Both the position numbers and the translations under genes were made by a program. Positions 31,538 to 42,929 of a stretch of 64,000 bases of DNA are shown here, piece after piece. The stretch's first letter is position 1, and the number at the start of each line of letters is the position of its first letter. This DNA comes from Amorphophallus konjac (taxonomy: Eukaryota > Streptophyta > Magnoliopsida > Alismatales > Araceae), in assembly GCA_022559845.1 (NCBI GenBank), contig CM040125.1, forward strand, positions 198,564,102 to 198,628,101, written 5' to 3'. The notes below the pieces were generated by a model. The model saw only the letters and a program-made list of their open reading frames with translations, had not been told where the DNA came from and did not search any database.

Positions 31538-32270
31538 TGTTGGCACTCAAAATATGCTCAATGGCGACCAAGCCTAAATGACAGAAATGATACGGCCCGC
31601 TGAAGCGAAGAAGTTGAAAGAAACCAATGCACCGAAGCCTTCTCAAGCTGCCAGAGCCTCAGGTCACCCGTCATGAACATCGGGGACTTCACCTCAAGAG
31701 GATTGAGAAGAATCCACAACAAATCGGTAGTATCAACAAGCCTGCCCAATGAACCAGCATCGACTCGGTCGTGCCGCACAAACAACATCCATTGTCCCAC
31801 CAAGGACAAGGGTATACCTGGTGGCCCGCCACTTGAAAGATAGATCCTCCCAAGGTAATGAAACATCCTTGGCCCTTCAGAACAAGAGACCGAAGGCTCC
31901 TTTGGGAGAAGACCCGGATAGCCCCGGTGCGAGTATGCCTTCTCAACAACTAGGCCCCTTAGCGACCAAATGATCGCCCAGTCAAGGCGGAAGTACCCCG
32001 GGTAGTATTTCACTCCCCGAGAAAGATACGAAGGCAAGTTAAGCTAAGTCGGCAGCACAAGCTACAGTGCTGAGGCCTGTATCAGCAAAAAACATGTGTG
32101 TTTGAGCTGAAGATGCACGAGATTCCGCAGGCACCGTTCAGCGACTTGAAAGCTTTATCGATGCCTCCCACCGTGGTTTGGCAAGGCCGTGGTGAGATGA
32201 AAGATCACAGTGACTCCCAGAGCCACTCCAGAGCCCATCGTCTGGCCCGTGTTAAATGAACACGAAGTAG

Positions 32271-32365
32271 GGGTTAATACGGCGCGACCCCTAATCCGGC
32301 GCGCTACCCATTTTTGGCGCCCACATTACCGGCGTGCAACAGGGTGACCCCTTATCTGGCGTGCT
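32271..32365. repeat. GGCGCGCC motif array in U3 of LTR C
   Basis: Variants GGTTAATACGGCGCGACC, CTAATCCGGCGCGCTAC and TACCGGCGTGCAAC, the reverse-complement orientation of the arrays in A and B. Confidence 0.7.
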
Positions 32366-32402
32366 ATTCCCACGCCGGGTGAAGCCATGGTCAATGGTTT
32401 TG

Positions 32403-32410
32403 CTATATAA
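32403..32410 (+). promoter_or_regulatory. TATA box of LTR C
   Basis: CTATATAA followed by ATGAACCC and then GA-rich sequence, the same arrangement as in A. Confidence 0.6.
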
Positions 32411-34109
32411 ATGAACCCTCTGCTGAAGAAGGGGGGGAGAACGAAGAGAGAGCCAATATAGAAGAAGATAAGATAGAAGACGAGAAGAGAGAGAAGAGTG
32501 GCTTGGGGAAAAAGAAAGGGAAGCAAAGAGCCCATTTCTGATACCCTGTTCTCTGGCTGTAGATATTCGAGGTGGTTTGCGGAAGTCGTCTAGATCTTCT
32601 TCTCCTGTCTCCTTCCCCTCTGTCAATATCTTGAGTCTCATAATGGAACGGGCGATGAAATTAGCCCGCAATCCCTTCCCCACTTGCTTTTCTCTTGAGC
32701 ATTTTAGCTCCTTGTAGCGCTATCTGTAGCCGCTCTTCCTCCCTAGAGAGGAGATGTAATCGAGCCACGCCCGTGATATAATGCCAATATCATTCCCTCA
32801 TGCATTTGAGTCTGATTTTATTACTCTTCTTCCCTTCGTTATCTGTGTGATGCCATTTGGGTATGAATGAGAATATGGGTGGATGCTTAAGTTCGCATGT
32901 CCTCTATGTTGCGTCCGCTTCCGTGTTGCCCATCTCTGTCACTTGATCCCATGCCCTGGCTAAGCCATGGGCTACATTAATATTATCCCCCTCCTCGAGA
33001 ATTTCTTTCCTCAGTGGGTCGAATGTCTCGAATATACCGTGTGTTTATCGCGTTTTCCCCTACTGAAGGCATACGTGTATATGCACCTCCCTTTATCTAC
33101 CGGGATGGGCCCCTCACCATCACCCCTTTCACAATCATGAACCAGGGAGAATAGGGTCACCCCTATAGCCTGGGTGCTAGGTTTTCTGGCGTGATCGTCT
33201 ACTTTTATGCTACCCACCGGTTGTTCGAGTGATTGCCCCTTTCAATCTCCACAGGTCGTATGTTCACGGCCGGCCGCTTAATGCTAATCAGCTAACCCCT
33301 CTCCATGTCTAATCTACTGCCAATGGTTTAACAAACCAACAATGGATTACTGTGATCTCTCTACCCAGAGATAGGTGGGGGGAAGGTCTGCTCAATGTGA
33401 CATGTTTCCCACCCTTATCGTGTGGGTGACATCGGAATTTTAGCGTGGACACCTTGTTTTCTTCAGTAGTAGTGATCCACCTATCGGGGAGGGGGACATT
33501 CCCCATCAAACGCTCTGATGTTTCTCCTCTAATCACAATACGGCCGTAGGATCCCATCCCTTTGAGGTGTGGAGCACTATGAGCCCCCGAAGATATACAG
33601 AAATGGGTCTTTGACCGGACATCAAATCCACATTCCCTCAGGAATGGTGGTGGCTGTGGGTAAGGTACCTCTAGTAGGCTAGACCTCGAGGTATCCTCCC
33701 ATCTCGGCCGTCCCTCTGATCGATATTTTTGACTCATGGAGTGTTGGTGCCCCTCGTAGGATAGCCCTCGGGGTTTTCCCTCCATCGAAGTCCGCCGGTC
33801 ATCGTTTGGCACTCCCGGCTTTAAGGAGCATACCCCAGATGCTGTGGGACTGCCTCCACTTCCCCCCGCAACCCTCTGGACATGGGGAGGTGCCGCCCAA
33901 TTTTTGATTGAGCACTTAGTCTGAATTATGATGAACTTTAGGCCATCAGTCTATGTTAGACTATGCTCGAGTAGGAACCTCGCATAAGTCTGGACTGGCC
34001 ATGTCTACAACACAATTGGGACCTGAATAAACTCTTCAATCTTCTTAATTAACATCAAAGTTCCAAGAAAATCACTTCACCTTTAATTTTAACCCAAAAT
34101 AAACCAAAC

Positions 34110-34275
34110 CTACCCTAATCCGACGCGCCCCTAATCCGGTGCGCCATTTTCCGGCGCGGTACCCCCCGCGCCGCTTTAGCCCCACACTCATAAACCAATT
34201 CAACTCCCATGGCCTCCATCCGGTGCACCCTGGGCGCTCCATTTTAGCCCCAACAATGCCCCGCGCCGTTTTAGG
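34110..34275. repeat. Second GGCGCGCC-type array in LTR C
   Basis: CTAATCCGACGCGCC, CTAATCCGGTGCGCC, TTCCGGCGCGGTACC, CGCGCCGCTTTAG and CGCGCCGTTTTAGG in succession. Confidence 0.75.
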
Positions 34276-34282
34276 CCACCTC

Positions 34283-34585
34283 ACACATGCATCAACCTCT
34301 GTTTATGCACCGACCTCCTCTCAGCTTGCACCGACCTCATCTACTCCTGCACCAACCTCCTCTCTGCTTGCACCGACCTCATGCATGCATCGACCCCATA
34401 TATGCATCCAACTCACATGCATCGACCTCAATTTGTGCATCGACCACATCCTTGCACTGACCTTCAAAAATGTGCACCGACCTCATCCTCATACGTGCAC
34501 TGACCTCCATTTGTGCCTCGACCTCATGCATGCATCAACCTCACCCCATTCATGCATCGACCCTCAAACATGCATCAACCTCATT
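34283..34585. repeat. TGCA(T/C)CGACCTCA array
   Basis: About 15 units of TGCAYCGACCTC or one-base variants (TGCATCAACCTC, TGCACTGACCTC), spaced about 15-30 bp. Reading frames across it are by-products. Confidence 0.85.
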
Positions 34586-35217
34586 TTTGGCCCCTTTCAA
34601 AGCCCAATAAAATATTCCAATAAATGCTTAATGAGTTTAATATTTGTGAGCCATTGAATGGAATGACAATAATAATAATAAATAAAGGGATAATAAATCA
34701 TCATAAAAAATTTGACGCATCATTACTATAATAAAAAATCAATCAACAGTCATCTTCAGAATCAATAAATTTTATCGGCTGAGCTTGCCCTCTTATTTTT
34801 ATATGCATTCGTGTTTGAACGCATCTATTTTTGCCTCCCGGCCTACTTGTTTTCTGCCATACTTCCTCTCTTTACTTGCGTTTATGCATAATTGCATATA
34901 TTTTGGTTGCACTGCTCGTTCTGCATGAATAAGCTAGTAAATAAACCTCTTGCCATATGTGTTCATGTTCATCTTATTTCGCCCTCGGATGGCGTCCCCT
35001 CTTGGCAATTAATCAAGGGTTGTCTTCTTTCTTAGAGGACGTAATAAACATCATAGCCTTTATGGTATGATAGACTAAAGGTCCTGACACGAACCTCACA
35101 ATCGACTGACCAAGTCAGATCGAGCGCATAACAAACTTGTGACTCAGTGACTGGCACGCCTATGCAAATAAACCGATAAACAAATAAATAAAACAAACGA
35201 AATAAAACGTTCCACCA

Positions 35218-36017
35218 CCTTCCCGGGCCTGGGTACCTACAGACGAACAAATAAAAGCATTACGAAATCGTGATCCCCATAGGTGTTTACCTGAACCTCA
35301 CAGGGATGATGATCGCGGGGAGATGATCCAATTGGAGAAGATGGGGTCCCTCTTCCTCGTCCTCGGCCCGCCAAGGTCGCGGAGCCCTGCTATGTCCCTT
35401 ATGTTGAAGTCATGTTAAACAGCGTAGCTCAAAGAGAAAGAAAGAAAGAAGTCATTAATAAAGTGATAAATGTAGCATCTACTCTAATGAGAACTAGAAA
35501 AATGGGAATGATGGCGGCATTACCTGGGGGTGGTGGGAAGGAGGGATGGCCGAGACTTTCGACCACCCACCTCCCCGTTTGTTTTGGAAGGAAACCTCTA
35601 AACGTAGAAGCTAGAGGGATTATGCTATATGCATATGCAATGTACGTACCATGAAACTGTGATGCAAGAGGTGGAGAATAAGAGTTCCGAAATTCAAACC
35701 AGATGAAAGGCACAGGAGGAAGATGACCGGCGCGGCTCTCTTCTCACCCTCCGGGTAGGAATCCGCCAAATCCTCCTCTCCAGATCTCCTCTCCTCCATC
35801 CTCGTCGTCCCCCCCCTCATCCATCTTGGGAACTGGTGGTTTTGTTCTTCCCCGTTGGAGGCTTGAGATCGTGGGGGAAAATTATGGAAAACGAGGGGGA
35901 CAACGTGCTCACGAATCGAGCCACGTTCATTGACCAAGTAAAACCAGGAGGGTGGCCATCGACTTGGCCTTCCTGAAGGGGAGGGCGGCTAGCGCTCTGG
36001 CCACCCAGCTGGGGAGG
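35218..36017 (-). repeat. E1 3' LTR, left part
   Basis: About 90-93% identical to 55441-56247. ATAGG at 35279-35283 next to TGTTTACC equals the bases outside the right LTR (56467-56471) and could be a TSD. However, similarity to the right copy continues left to 35221, so the LTR edge may lie further out and be removed by F. It contains GGCGGCTA/GGTGGCCA-type motifs. Confidence 0.75.
36013..36017. repeat. Target-site duplication of B, left copy (GGAGG)
   Basis: Equals 41303-41307. Confidence 0.88.
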
Positions 36018-36689
36018 TGTGGACGCACTTTTTATTAAGGTCGTTGGTTGTTCGTTTATTGGGTTTATTAAGTGCGTGGGCGTGCCAGTCACCTAGGTGA
36101 CGATTTATTCGGGCTTCATGGAAGCCCATGGTGCGCGTGATCTGACTAATCAGATAATTATGTAGTTCATGTCGGGACCAAAACCCGCCGTGCCATAAAG
36201 GCCACGGTGTTATTTACATCCCCCATACGTGGGAACACCCTTGATTGATTGCCGAGAATAAGGGCCCTACGGCCTAAAGAGAATACTAATAATGCAGGAG
36301 GATAGTGAAAGATGAACTATGCTAGAAACCTGTATCGGGACATGAATGTTCAGACTATGTCGGCCACTCACGGGCCACTTCATGTTCGGACGGAGGTCCG
36401 TGTTTATAGTATAAAAGACGGTAACAAAACCGCGCAGATGTCTGCCACGAACAAGGCAAGTTTAATGAGAATGCGGGATTGGATCCCGGTAGGGACGGGT
36501 CAAGTTGATAGACTGTTGGCTGGAGATGATTTCGGACTACGGCCATGTCGAAAATTCCGTAAACCACGTTCGATACCATAAGGCGTCGTTGATTTTCTCT
36601 TTGCACCCAGTCCGAGGGAGTGAATTACTAAGTGCGTAGCCCGAGCTCACTAACGTGCGCCCTCACACGCGGATCGACCTGCCCGAGCT

Positions 36690-38830
36690 CACGAAATTTT
36701 AATTGAAGCACGGGTGCTAGAGCTTGGTGAGGACACGCGCCGCATCACTCGACGGAGCACACGGAGCACGCCAACATCTCTTTGGCTAGGCGACTACGGC
36801 ATCTATTAGTGGATCTTCCTTCTCATTTGAGGCCATGTTGGGCCTAGGTTTGGTCCCTGCGTGGACACATTATCTAGTTCTTTATATTATCAGACTATGT
36901 GTAGAGGGAGTAGTGGGCTGTCTTCTTTTATTATTGGGCTTAGCCTTGGCCCATAATTGGTTGGTCTAGGGTTAGGGTTTGGGGCGCATCCCTCATCCCT
37001 CATCCTGGGTGGCTACGCCACCTTCCCCCCCTTGCCCCCCTCCACTTGCCTTTTTGGGCGCCCCCCTTGCCCCATTCCATCTCCCTCCCCTTTCCCCCTT
37101 GGGCGCCCCCTTCCCTTTGATCCCTCCTTGATTGGAGGAGGGATGGCCGCACCCCCCCTTGAATGGGGAAGGGCTGGGTCGCACCCCCCTTCCATTTGCG
37201 CCCCCCCCCTCCATGTGGCAAGGGTGAAACCCTAGCTTTCCCCCCCCCCCCCGATATAAAGGCTTGTAATTTTTCTTTTGGAATTATTGAATGAAATTGG
37301 AAAAGACATTGCTTGTGCTCTTGAAGGTGGCTGCGCCCCCCTCTGTTCCTCCTTGCTCCTGCGACGGGAGCAAGCCTGGGGTGTGACTCCCCATCCCCTC
37401 GGTGCGACGCCGAGGTTCCCCCTCTCTTCTATCTCTTCACAGGTTCAATCTCATTGCAACCAGATTTCATCTCCAAGTGCTGCGACGTCCTCCTCTGTTC
37501 TTGGAGACTGTGGGCGACCAACCCATTTTTGGGTGATTCTACTACGAGTCTCCGACGCGTGCGAGGTGGTCTCGCCTCATTCGGAGTTCGGCATCACCCG
37601 TGGCGATTTTCTTCGTGAGCGCGCGCAGGACCCCCTCTCCCTGCGCGCCTGGTTCTGTTCGCCCCCTTGCAGAAATCCCACGGGACAGACGTCTGCGATT
37701 TTGGACGTGGGATCTTCACCGGTCGTACCTCTCTTCGTCCTCTGTCCAACGCCGCCGACCACGCCTCGTTCCGACGTCCGAGCTGTTCGTGGCGTCCATT
37801 CCCGTGAGGTCGCGCAGGTCTGCCATGTCCACCCGGCGCCAGGACCACTGGCGGATTCCAGAGCCTACTGCTCTCAGCCACGACCAGATCTGATTGAACC
37901 CTTCGATCAGGACCTGCTGCTCTGCGTCCTCTTCGTCCTCCAACAAGCGGAGCTCTGTTCGCTCTTCAGATCTAATTCTTCTTAATTTTCCCGCTCGAGC
38001 GCGCAGTTCTGGGAGCAGAATCCAGTCGCAACTTGCAGGTGCGCCCCCGGCTTCCACGGACGGAATCTGCACGCCCCCTTTGGCCGAGACTTCCTCCCGT
38101 GACCCAGCTACGCGCCATCGCTAACGGCGCCTCATTCGGACGTCGGGTCAGGTTGTGGGAGCTTTCACCGCCGAGTCACGCATTGCTGCGAATCTGCCGA
38201 CCACTGTTCGGATCCTCCTCGCGGCCAACCCTTCACCGAGTGCTGCCCGTCAGCCCGTACATCGGCAGCCCCGAATCTCTTTGTGTAGCCTGTAATCTCC
38301 CTGCGAGGAGTGGGCATTTGTGGTTGGGTTGTACTATTGTTCGTCCTTGTGTATCGGGGTTGTCGATCTCGGCCGGGGTTCCTTCCCCACGCCTAGGCGT
38401 GGAGGTACGTGCGACGCTCCTCACTGTTGGCATTTTGCTTTACTAGTATACTTTCTAGCATGCCGCGTGAAGTGTGTATAAGTTCCTAGCTATTTTGCTA
38501 TTCACCGCGTGGTTGAGAGTTGAGAGTACCCATTCCGTGGCCCTCGTCGAGCGCCGAGCTCGGACTAGATTCCCATAGACGCACGGCGGCTTCTTAGTCG
38601 CTGAGATCCCCGCGCTTCCCTCATAGGGACGGTCGTTGGGCTTGGATTTCTTATTGAGAGACGCCTCCACCCGGAGGATCGGCACGGAGGTTAGCCGCCC
38701 GGCTTACCTTTGGCGTGCGAGTGCTGGCCGCACTTGTTGCATTCGTAGGTCTTAGCTCATTTCAGTCCTGTCCCGCATCAGAGCTCCTTTCATTCTTTTA
38801 TTAGCGTTGACCTTTTACTATTATTCTCTT
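36690..38830. other. Extra GC-rich block in B, possible nested LTR
   Basis: Absent from A. CCCCC-rich at 36950-37250, then GATATAAAGG at 37251-37260 followed by a TTGTAATTTTTC and GAATGAAAT phrase, typical of an LTR TATA and R region. Then GC-rich sequence with accidental reading frames (for example 37278-37985). It could be a nested solo LTR; I could not find clear TG/CA ends with a TSD. Confidence 0.4.
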
Positions 38831-38871
38831 TGGGCCCTTATATTTTGGCTATTTATTCATTTCTTGTATTA

Positions 38872-39395
38872 AGGAGGCGCGCCGGATAAGTGTATTGAAG
38901 GAGATGTATTTGTACGCGCCGAATTAAGAGCCATGCAAGGGTAGAAGGGCGCGCCGTGTATGTGATTTCAAATGGTGCGCGCCGGATTAAAGGACCCAAG
39001 AGGATGGAAATGGGCGCGCCGTATTCGGGCAACGAGATGGAGATGGGCGCGCCGTATTAGGGCCATGGGGCTTGCCGGTTTAAGGGAACCAATGGGGGGG
39101 CACGCCAGATTTGGGCTTCACAGAAGGAGATGGAGGGGGGGCGCCGTTTTTAGGATTCAAAGAAGGAGATGGAGGGGGGGCGCCGTTTCTGGGTGTTCAC
39201 AGAAGGAGATGGAGGGGGCGCGCCGTTTTAACATTTGTAAGGAGAAGATACGGGGCTTTTGTGAGGAGGGAGCGCCGCTCAAGGCCACGCCGGGTTACGG
39301 CGTTGAAGGCACACGCCGGTTGAAGGTTCAAAGGGGGAGATGGATTTTGAGAGTGATGTTAAAGCGGCGCGGTGGAATAGTCACCGCGCCGTATT
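38872..39395. repeat. GGCGCGCC array 1 in B
   Basis: About ten units: GGCGCGCCGGATAAG, GGCGCGCCGTGTA, GGCGCGCCGTATT (twice) and GGCGCGCCGTTTTAAC, plus a local tandem repeat of GAAGGAGATGGAGGGGG(G/C)GCGCC at 39120-39230. Confidence 0.85.
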
Positions 39396-40344
39396 AAACT
39401 CTCCCGAGGGTTTGTTTCACATGGATTGACTATGCGCTCCTTTTCTTTCACCCGTAGGTGGATTTTAATAGTTAGTTTGTTCGTTCAGTTGATAAATTAG
39501 ACTGGCAACGAAGGGGTTTAAGTGATTTGTTCAGAGGAGTTTGTTGTGCAAGATTTTAGGGGTTAATTCACAGAGGGTGTCTTTGTTCGTTTGTTCTTAA
39601 GTGTTCTTGTATGTTCTTGGCCCTGGCGAAAATTTGGCAGCACCTCCCCTAGACTGGGGCTGGCCAAAGGAAAAGGAAAGTCACCAATCGGATTGCTCCG
39701 GGGTAGACTCTCGAAAATTGGAGTGGCCTCATGGCGGTCCGAGCCCAAATGTGAGTATGGAACGTTCGAGGGCTAGCCTTCAAGAACGACCACGGCTCGC
39801 TGGCGAGGAACTTTCCAAACGGGACAGGTATTTGCCACAAGGGCCATAAATGTTCATCCGGAGGTGGGAACCTTTGAGGGTCATGCCATGGACAGGCAGC
39901 CCTTAAGGGCTCGGGATGATCGGAGAATGAGCAGACGGAGCAGAGACTGGAATGGAGAACACAAGAAATGCGAAAACGACTTTTCTTCTTTTTATTCATC
40001 CACACAACGAGGAAGGAGTTTTGCAAAGAAAGAGATTCATCCCAAGATACAAATGGACTACATCAGAAAGGGGGGGGAGAAGATACTGTCGAGGAATAAA
40101 GAAAAGAACACAGAACCCCACCCGGCTCACCTCTCACACTCACCCCTCTCTCTCTCCCTTTTCTTCTCCGGCACCAGAACAGAGCTTGCTCACCCTTCGG
40201 CCTTCTTCAATGGAAGCTCCCCAGAGGAGGAGAAAATGAAACTCTCTCACCCCTGTTCGCCTCAGAGAGCCACACGAGAACCAGAGCCACCCCTTCTCCT
40301 TCTCTTCTTTTTTTTTGATCCTCCTCTTCTCTCTTCTCTTCTCT

Positions 40345-40358
40345 CGATATATATATCC
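40345..40358 (-). promoter_or_regulatory. TATA-like sequence of LTR B
   Basis: GGATATATATATCGA on the minus strand, followed by GAGA-rich sequence, at the place equivalent to the TATA boxes of A and C. Confidence 0.45.
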
Positions 40359-40676
40359 ATCCAGTTGGGAAAGGAGCCCCTTGAAGTTCAATGCCCCTTC
40401 GCTTCCATTCTTCTCCCTCTCTGTATCTGACGCTGTTGAGTGGCTTGCAGGTAGGGGGATTCATAGCGTAGGGGAGGTGCCTCCACCAGATTGGTCGACG
40501 GTGACTGGCGGGGAAGCGGCGTTCGGTGCGGAGCTCGAAGATTGCCATTCCAGGGAGCTTGAGGTGTTCAGGCGGTTGCACGTTGGTCGGACGCCGGAGG
40601 CCTGGCCATTTCAGGTAAGTTCTCTTCGTTTGCGCCCGAAAATAGGGGATAGGACAGATGACGGGATGGGTTGATT

Positions 40677-40905
40677 GCGCGCCGGGGAAATGCTTCAGAG
40701 AATAGTCTACTGTGGGCTTTGAGAATGAGGGGTTAAAACGGCGCCGTTTTAGTGCATTCAAAGGGGCGCCGTTTTAAGCATCAAAGGGGGAAGGCCCCTT
40801 CTACAGGAGCGCGCCGGATAGCCAAAGAAAAAAAGGGGGTGCGCCGTTTTGAGAAGGGGGGCACGCAGTTTTAAGGCGCGCCCTTTTAAGGCCCCTTTGT
40901 GCCGT
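40677..40905. repeat. GGCGCGCC array 2 in B
   Basis: GCGCGCCGG, GGCGCCGTTTTAG (twice), GCGCGCCGGATAG, GTGCGCCGTTTTG and GGCGCGCCCTTTTAAG, in U3 upstream of the TATA-like sequence. Confidence 0.8.
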
Positions 40906-41302
40906 TTTAAGCACCAAACGGATTCTTTTCGAAGTCGCGGCCGTTTATATGAATGTCGGCATTCCCAGAACATTCCGTTTGAGATGTATGGCCTCTGCAA
41001 TATTCCGTTTATAACCTCTGGGACTCGGTCTCAGATTCTGCGTGACTTTCGGTGCATGCCGAGACTGTGCCGGAGTTCCCGACTTCTCTCTGATTCAGCT
41101 CTCGGCATGGCCGGTCGGAGCATTGTAGCTGTATCTTCTGCTTAGGGGGCTTCCTTAGCGGGTAGCGAACCACCAAGAGAGTTCTCGTCCTGATCGGGCG
41201 AGGCATGAGGTTTATTCGGCATTTTCATCTCCGGCTTGCTCTCGAGTGTTACGACGTGCATGCCGTATGATCGACGCCGTCATTTTTTTTTTTACGTCCA
41301 CA

Positions 41303-41307
41303 GGAGG
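41303..41307. repeat. Target-site duplication of B, right copy (GGAGG)
   Basis: Equals 36013-36017. After it the E1 LTR resumes. Confidence 0.88.
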
Positions 41308-41563
41308 GCAGCTGATGGGGACATCAGAGTTCCATCCCGCATCAGCGGCCAACGGTCCGGCCACCCAGGATCAGGGGCGGCCAACTCTTTGGACGCCCAG
41401 ACCATGGTCCTTGGGCCCCTAAATGGACGAGGCCTAATAGCTTCAAGGCTATAGGCTGGGCTTTAAAACTCAGAACATAGATAAACCAAGTGCAACAATT
41501 AAGCGTCATTCACATGAAAGTCCATTGGGGATCTACGGGGATGTCCAAAATTAGGCGTCTACA
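41308..41563 (-). repeat. E1 3' LTR, right part
   Basis: Matches 56248-56466, with the same terminal TTAGGCGTCTACA, which on the minus strand is the LTR start TGTAGACGCC. Confidence 0.9.
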
Positions 41564-41574
41564 AATGCCCCTCC
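41564..41574 (-). other. Polypurine tract of E1
   Basis: GGAGGGGCATT on the minus strand, touching the LTR start TGTAGACGCC. Nearly the same as the PPT of G. Confidence 0.85.
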
Positions 41575-42128
41575 GGAACGCCTGTTTTGCAAGGGAGCCC
41601 GGTGGACTGATAAATGGGTGTTTCGGAAAAGAAACAAGCCTAATGAGGGCAACTCGCTCAAGGAGATTCTCGAGTGAAAAATAGGCTTCACGCAGGGTCG
41701 CATGAGCATTAGGTAATCAAGTAAGTCATTGGCAAAGGGGAGGAAGGACAATTAATCTAAGAGGACTTGTATCTGCAGTCACATGGGACCCCCTAGCATG
41801 GCACTGCGGGACTTGAGGGGATGAACGCAATCCAATGCTCAAGGAGATACAAGACCTAGAACAAGGATAAGTAAAAGATCATGATATGGGAATTCAATGA
41901 CTCGTTGAATCATGAAACACTCAAACGGTCTTGCGTAAAACACATCTTCCGCTGGTCAAATCGGAGTGGAATCACATAGACTCATTCGAGCAAACATAGC
42001 GAAATCGAGGGACTCGAAAAATCAAATGCGGGGGCCAAAGGTCCACAGGTTGGTCAAGGCGACGCTGTTTCCCTGCAGCTGCATTATGGCTCCCAAAATG
42101 AGATGCATGCATTTTTTTATCTTTTCAT

Positions 42129-42172
<44 letters not shown>

Positions 42173-42929
42173 TCATTTTCAAATGGGGCTAAAAAGGCCT
42201 ATATGATGCATGTTGGGTTTAAAGCAAAAAACCTATCTAATGCAAAGCCGGAGGGTTTATTTGCTTGCCTCCGAACCAATCGGTCAAGAGTTCAAGAAGT
42301 CTGGCATCCCATGCTTGGTGACAGACGTGGTCAGGATCTCGATGGGGTCCATCGTTCCACATTGTACTTAAGCATAGTCGAGAATTCAGAAGTCCGTCAC
42401 CCCGGGTTTAGGCAGCAGGCGGCCATCGAATAGCTTAATGAGTATAAACCCTTCATGATTTTTATTAAAGAGGAACTCGGAGTTTATACACCCGAAGCTA
42501 TTAGCCTCCAACATTCTACCTATAATGCAAGGTTGTTGGGCTTCATCGCCCTCTGGTCCCATAGCTATGGAGATCTGTAGCTGCATCAGCACACATTAGC
42601 AAAGTCCATCAATGATAACAACAATAGAACAATAAGCATATTTCATTTAATGACCCTTTAGCATACATAACAAGGACGCATATCTCACAAGCGGGGATGA
42701 GGGCGGCCAGACTAGTGGCCTTTTCATGGTCTGGGCGGACAGGGTTGTGGTCGCCCAGGCTATGGGATGAGTGGCTAGCGATTTGGCCGCCCTCCTGCTC
42801 TTATCCCGAACCGCTTCGGGAGTCTAAGAAGGACTCTTGGGCTACAAGAAGTCCCCATCGGGGCATTCCTACTCCATCGTCAAATAAGGAATTGAGGCCT
42901 GGGGAGCAATCCTAAAGAGGGGATTAGGC
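41575..42929. other. E1: non-coding region between PPT and PMD1 gene
   Basis: No domain. Includes an AC/TA microsatellite (42129-42171) and a GGCGGCCA/TGGCCGCC cluster (42700-42795). Confidence 0.6.
42129..42171. repeat. (AC)n(TA)n microsatellite
   Basis: About 15 AC units followed by TA units. Confidence 0.95.

Larger units (their letters stand above)
29850..35217 (+). mobile_element. Element F: 3' part of a plus-strand LTR element
   Basis: Antisense PMD frame (30823-29855), a non-coding tract with GGCGCGCC-type motifs, PPT (31528-31537) and LTR C (31538-35217). Same order as the 3' half of G and E1. No pol of F is present. The left edge meets G's LTR/leader sequence near 29.85 kb. Confidence 0.6.
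31538..35217 (+). repeat. LTR C: 3' LTR of F, GGCGCGCC family
   Basis: TG...CA ends (TGTTGGCACTC to CGTTCCACCA), 3.7 kb, non-coding. It shows the landmarks of A and B in the same order once orientation is matched: motif array, TATA box (32403-32410), GA-rich R region, GGGGAGGTGCCGCCC phrase at 33884, second motif array, and a final block with CACTGGCACGCCTATGC-like and ATGGTATGATAG sequence. It was inserted in an LTR or leader copy of E1. Confidence 0.65.
36018..41302 (-). mobile_element. Element B: long solo LTR, GGCGCGCC family
   Basis: Ends TGTGGACGCAC (left, plus strand) and ACGTCCACA (right), flanked by GGAGG inside the E1 LTR. It aligns with A at the start block (36060-36690), array 1 (38872-39395), GGCAGCACCTCCCCTAG (39629-39645), TATA-like sequence (40345-40358), array 2 (40677-40905) and terminal block (40975-41302). 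The part at 36690-38830 has no counterpart in A. No protein domain anywhere. Confidence 0.8.

Noticed and set aside
35279..35283. ATAGG as the TSD of E1 (also at 56467-56471)
   Set aside because: Fits exactly, but similarity between the two LTR copies continues past it to 35221, so it cannot be accepted as the element edge.
37278..37985. 235-codon plus-strand frame
   Set aside because: GC-rich DNA with overlapping open frames on both strands and no recognisable domain; lies inside solo LTR B.
36018..41302. DNA transposon with inverted ends TGTGGACG/CGTCCACA
   Set aside because: The inverted match is only about 8 bp, TSD is 5 bp, ends are TG/CA, and the relative C follows a polypurine tract; an LTR explains these better.
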